Shown: positions 6,472-6,515 of the stretch, piece after piece
Layout: each line of letters begins with the position of its first letter
Numbering within the stretch: position 1 is the stretch's first letter
NCBI GenBank assembly: GCA_947167315.1
Contig: CAMVHP010000050.1
Location: forward strand, 1 to 6,515
Origin: RGIG8782 sp017475895
Lineage (GTDB): Bacteria; Pseudomonadota; Alphaproteobacteria; Rickettsiales; UBA1997
Length of the DNA: 6,515 bases
Reading direction: 5' to 3'
Notes under the pieces: model-generated
What the model saw: the letters and a program-made list of their open reading frames with translations, nothing else
The model's database searches: none
Told to the model about the DNA's origin: nothing
Program-made: the position numbers and the translations under genes

Positions 6472-6480
6472 AAATATTAC
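6467..6480. repeat. 14-base palindrome at the end of the 11-base array
   Basis: GTAATA (6467-6472) and TATTAC (6475-6480) are perfect complements separated by AA. The right half, AATATTAC (6473-6480), also occurs at 6123-6130 in the hairpin after the aminotransferase. It could be an operator-like site for a gene beyond the window, but short A/T palindromes are common at this composition. Confidence 0.25.
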
Positions 6481-6486
6481 ATATTC

Positions 6487-6504
6487 ATCAAAAAAAGTGT
6501 TGAT
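6487..6504. repeat. Short inverted repeat near the right edge
   Basis: ATCAA (6487-6491) and TTGAT (6500-6504) are complements around eight bases and are followed by TTTT (6505-6508). The stem has five pairs with one G-C. As a terminator on the + strand it would be very weak; TTGATT here could equally be a -35-like element for a gene beyond the window. Confidence 0.2.
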
Positions 6505-6515
6505 TTTTAACCTTA

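Larger units (their letters stand above)
6090..6515. other. 426-base gene-free region with layered AT-rich and GC-rich parts
   Basis: No convincing protein gene, tRNA or rRNA is found on either strand. From left to right it holds an A/T-only hairpin, a terminator-like hairpin with T6, a sharply bounded GC-rich island, an extended -10 motif, an A/G-rich low-complexity stretch with an 11-base repeat, and two short inverted repeats at the right edge. By hand count 6241-6515 is about 16% G+C, with G far more common than C on the + strand, whereas 6156-6240 is about 49%. The next gene, if any, lies beyond the window, and neither its direction nor its identity is visible. Confidence 0.7.

Noticed and set aside
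6497..6515. Start of another gene at the right edge (GTG at 6497, or a minus-strand gene ending at TAA 6515-6513)
   Set aside because: Too few bases remain to judge a frame, and no ribosome site or protein motif supports either direction.

Overview
This AT-rich window carries four genes, all on the + strand and all ending in TAA, followed by a 426-base gene-free right end. In order they are: the 3' three quarters of dnaE (DNA polymerase III alpha subunit, cut by the left edge), pepA (M17 leucyl aminopeptidase), a small archaeal-type NMN adenylyltransferase (nadM-like), and a fold-type I PLP aminotransferase of the aspartate-aminotransferase type. The DnaE and PepA sequences look proteobacterial. 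From memory, PepA resembles alphaproteobacterial and Rickettsiales versions around the metal site and in the WAHIDIAG stretch. With the low GC content this suggests a host-associated or otherwise reduced alphaproteobacterium. That placement is an inference from motif resemblance, not a database result.

Layout: dnaE is read from base 2 and stops at 2743. A 74-base AT-rich gap leads to pepA (2818-4287). The nadM-like gene starts nine bases after the pepA stop, in the same reading frame, so the two are very probably co-transcribed. A 62-base gap precedes the aminotransferase (4896-6089). The visible genes are housekeeping: replication, peptide turnover, NAD synthesis and amino-acid nitrogen transfer. 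Peptidase and transaminase could feed one another in amino-acid recycling, but the sequence does not show a dedicated shared pathway.

The right end (6090-6515) is the least ordinary part. Its layers are: an A/T-only hairpin and a weak intrinsic-terminator-like hairpin with T6; then an abrupt GC-rich island (about half G+C by hand count over 6156-6240) with a good hairpin and a second inverted repeat; then a perfect extended -10 promoter motif; then about 250 bases at roughly 16% G+C. The last of these contains seven head-to-tail copies of a degenerate 11-base unit with a G at the same place in every copy. I see no convincing protein gene, tRNA, rRNA, CRISPR array or transposase there. The island could be an interspersed palindromic repeat, a small structured RNA or a gene remnant, and the sequence alone does not decide.
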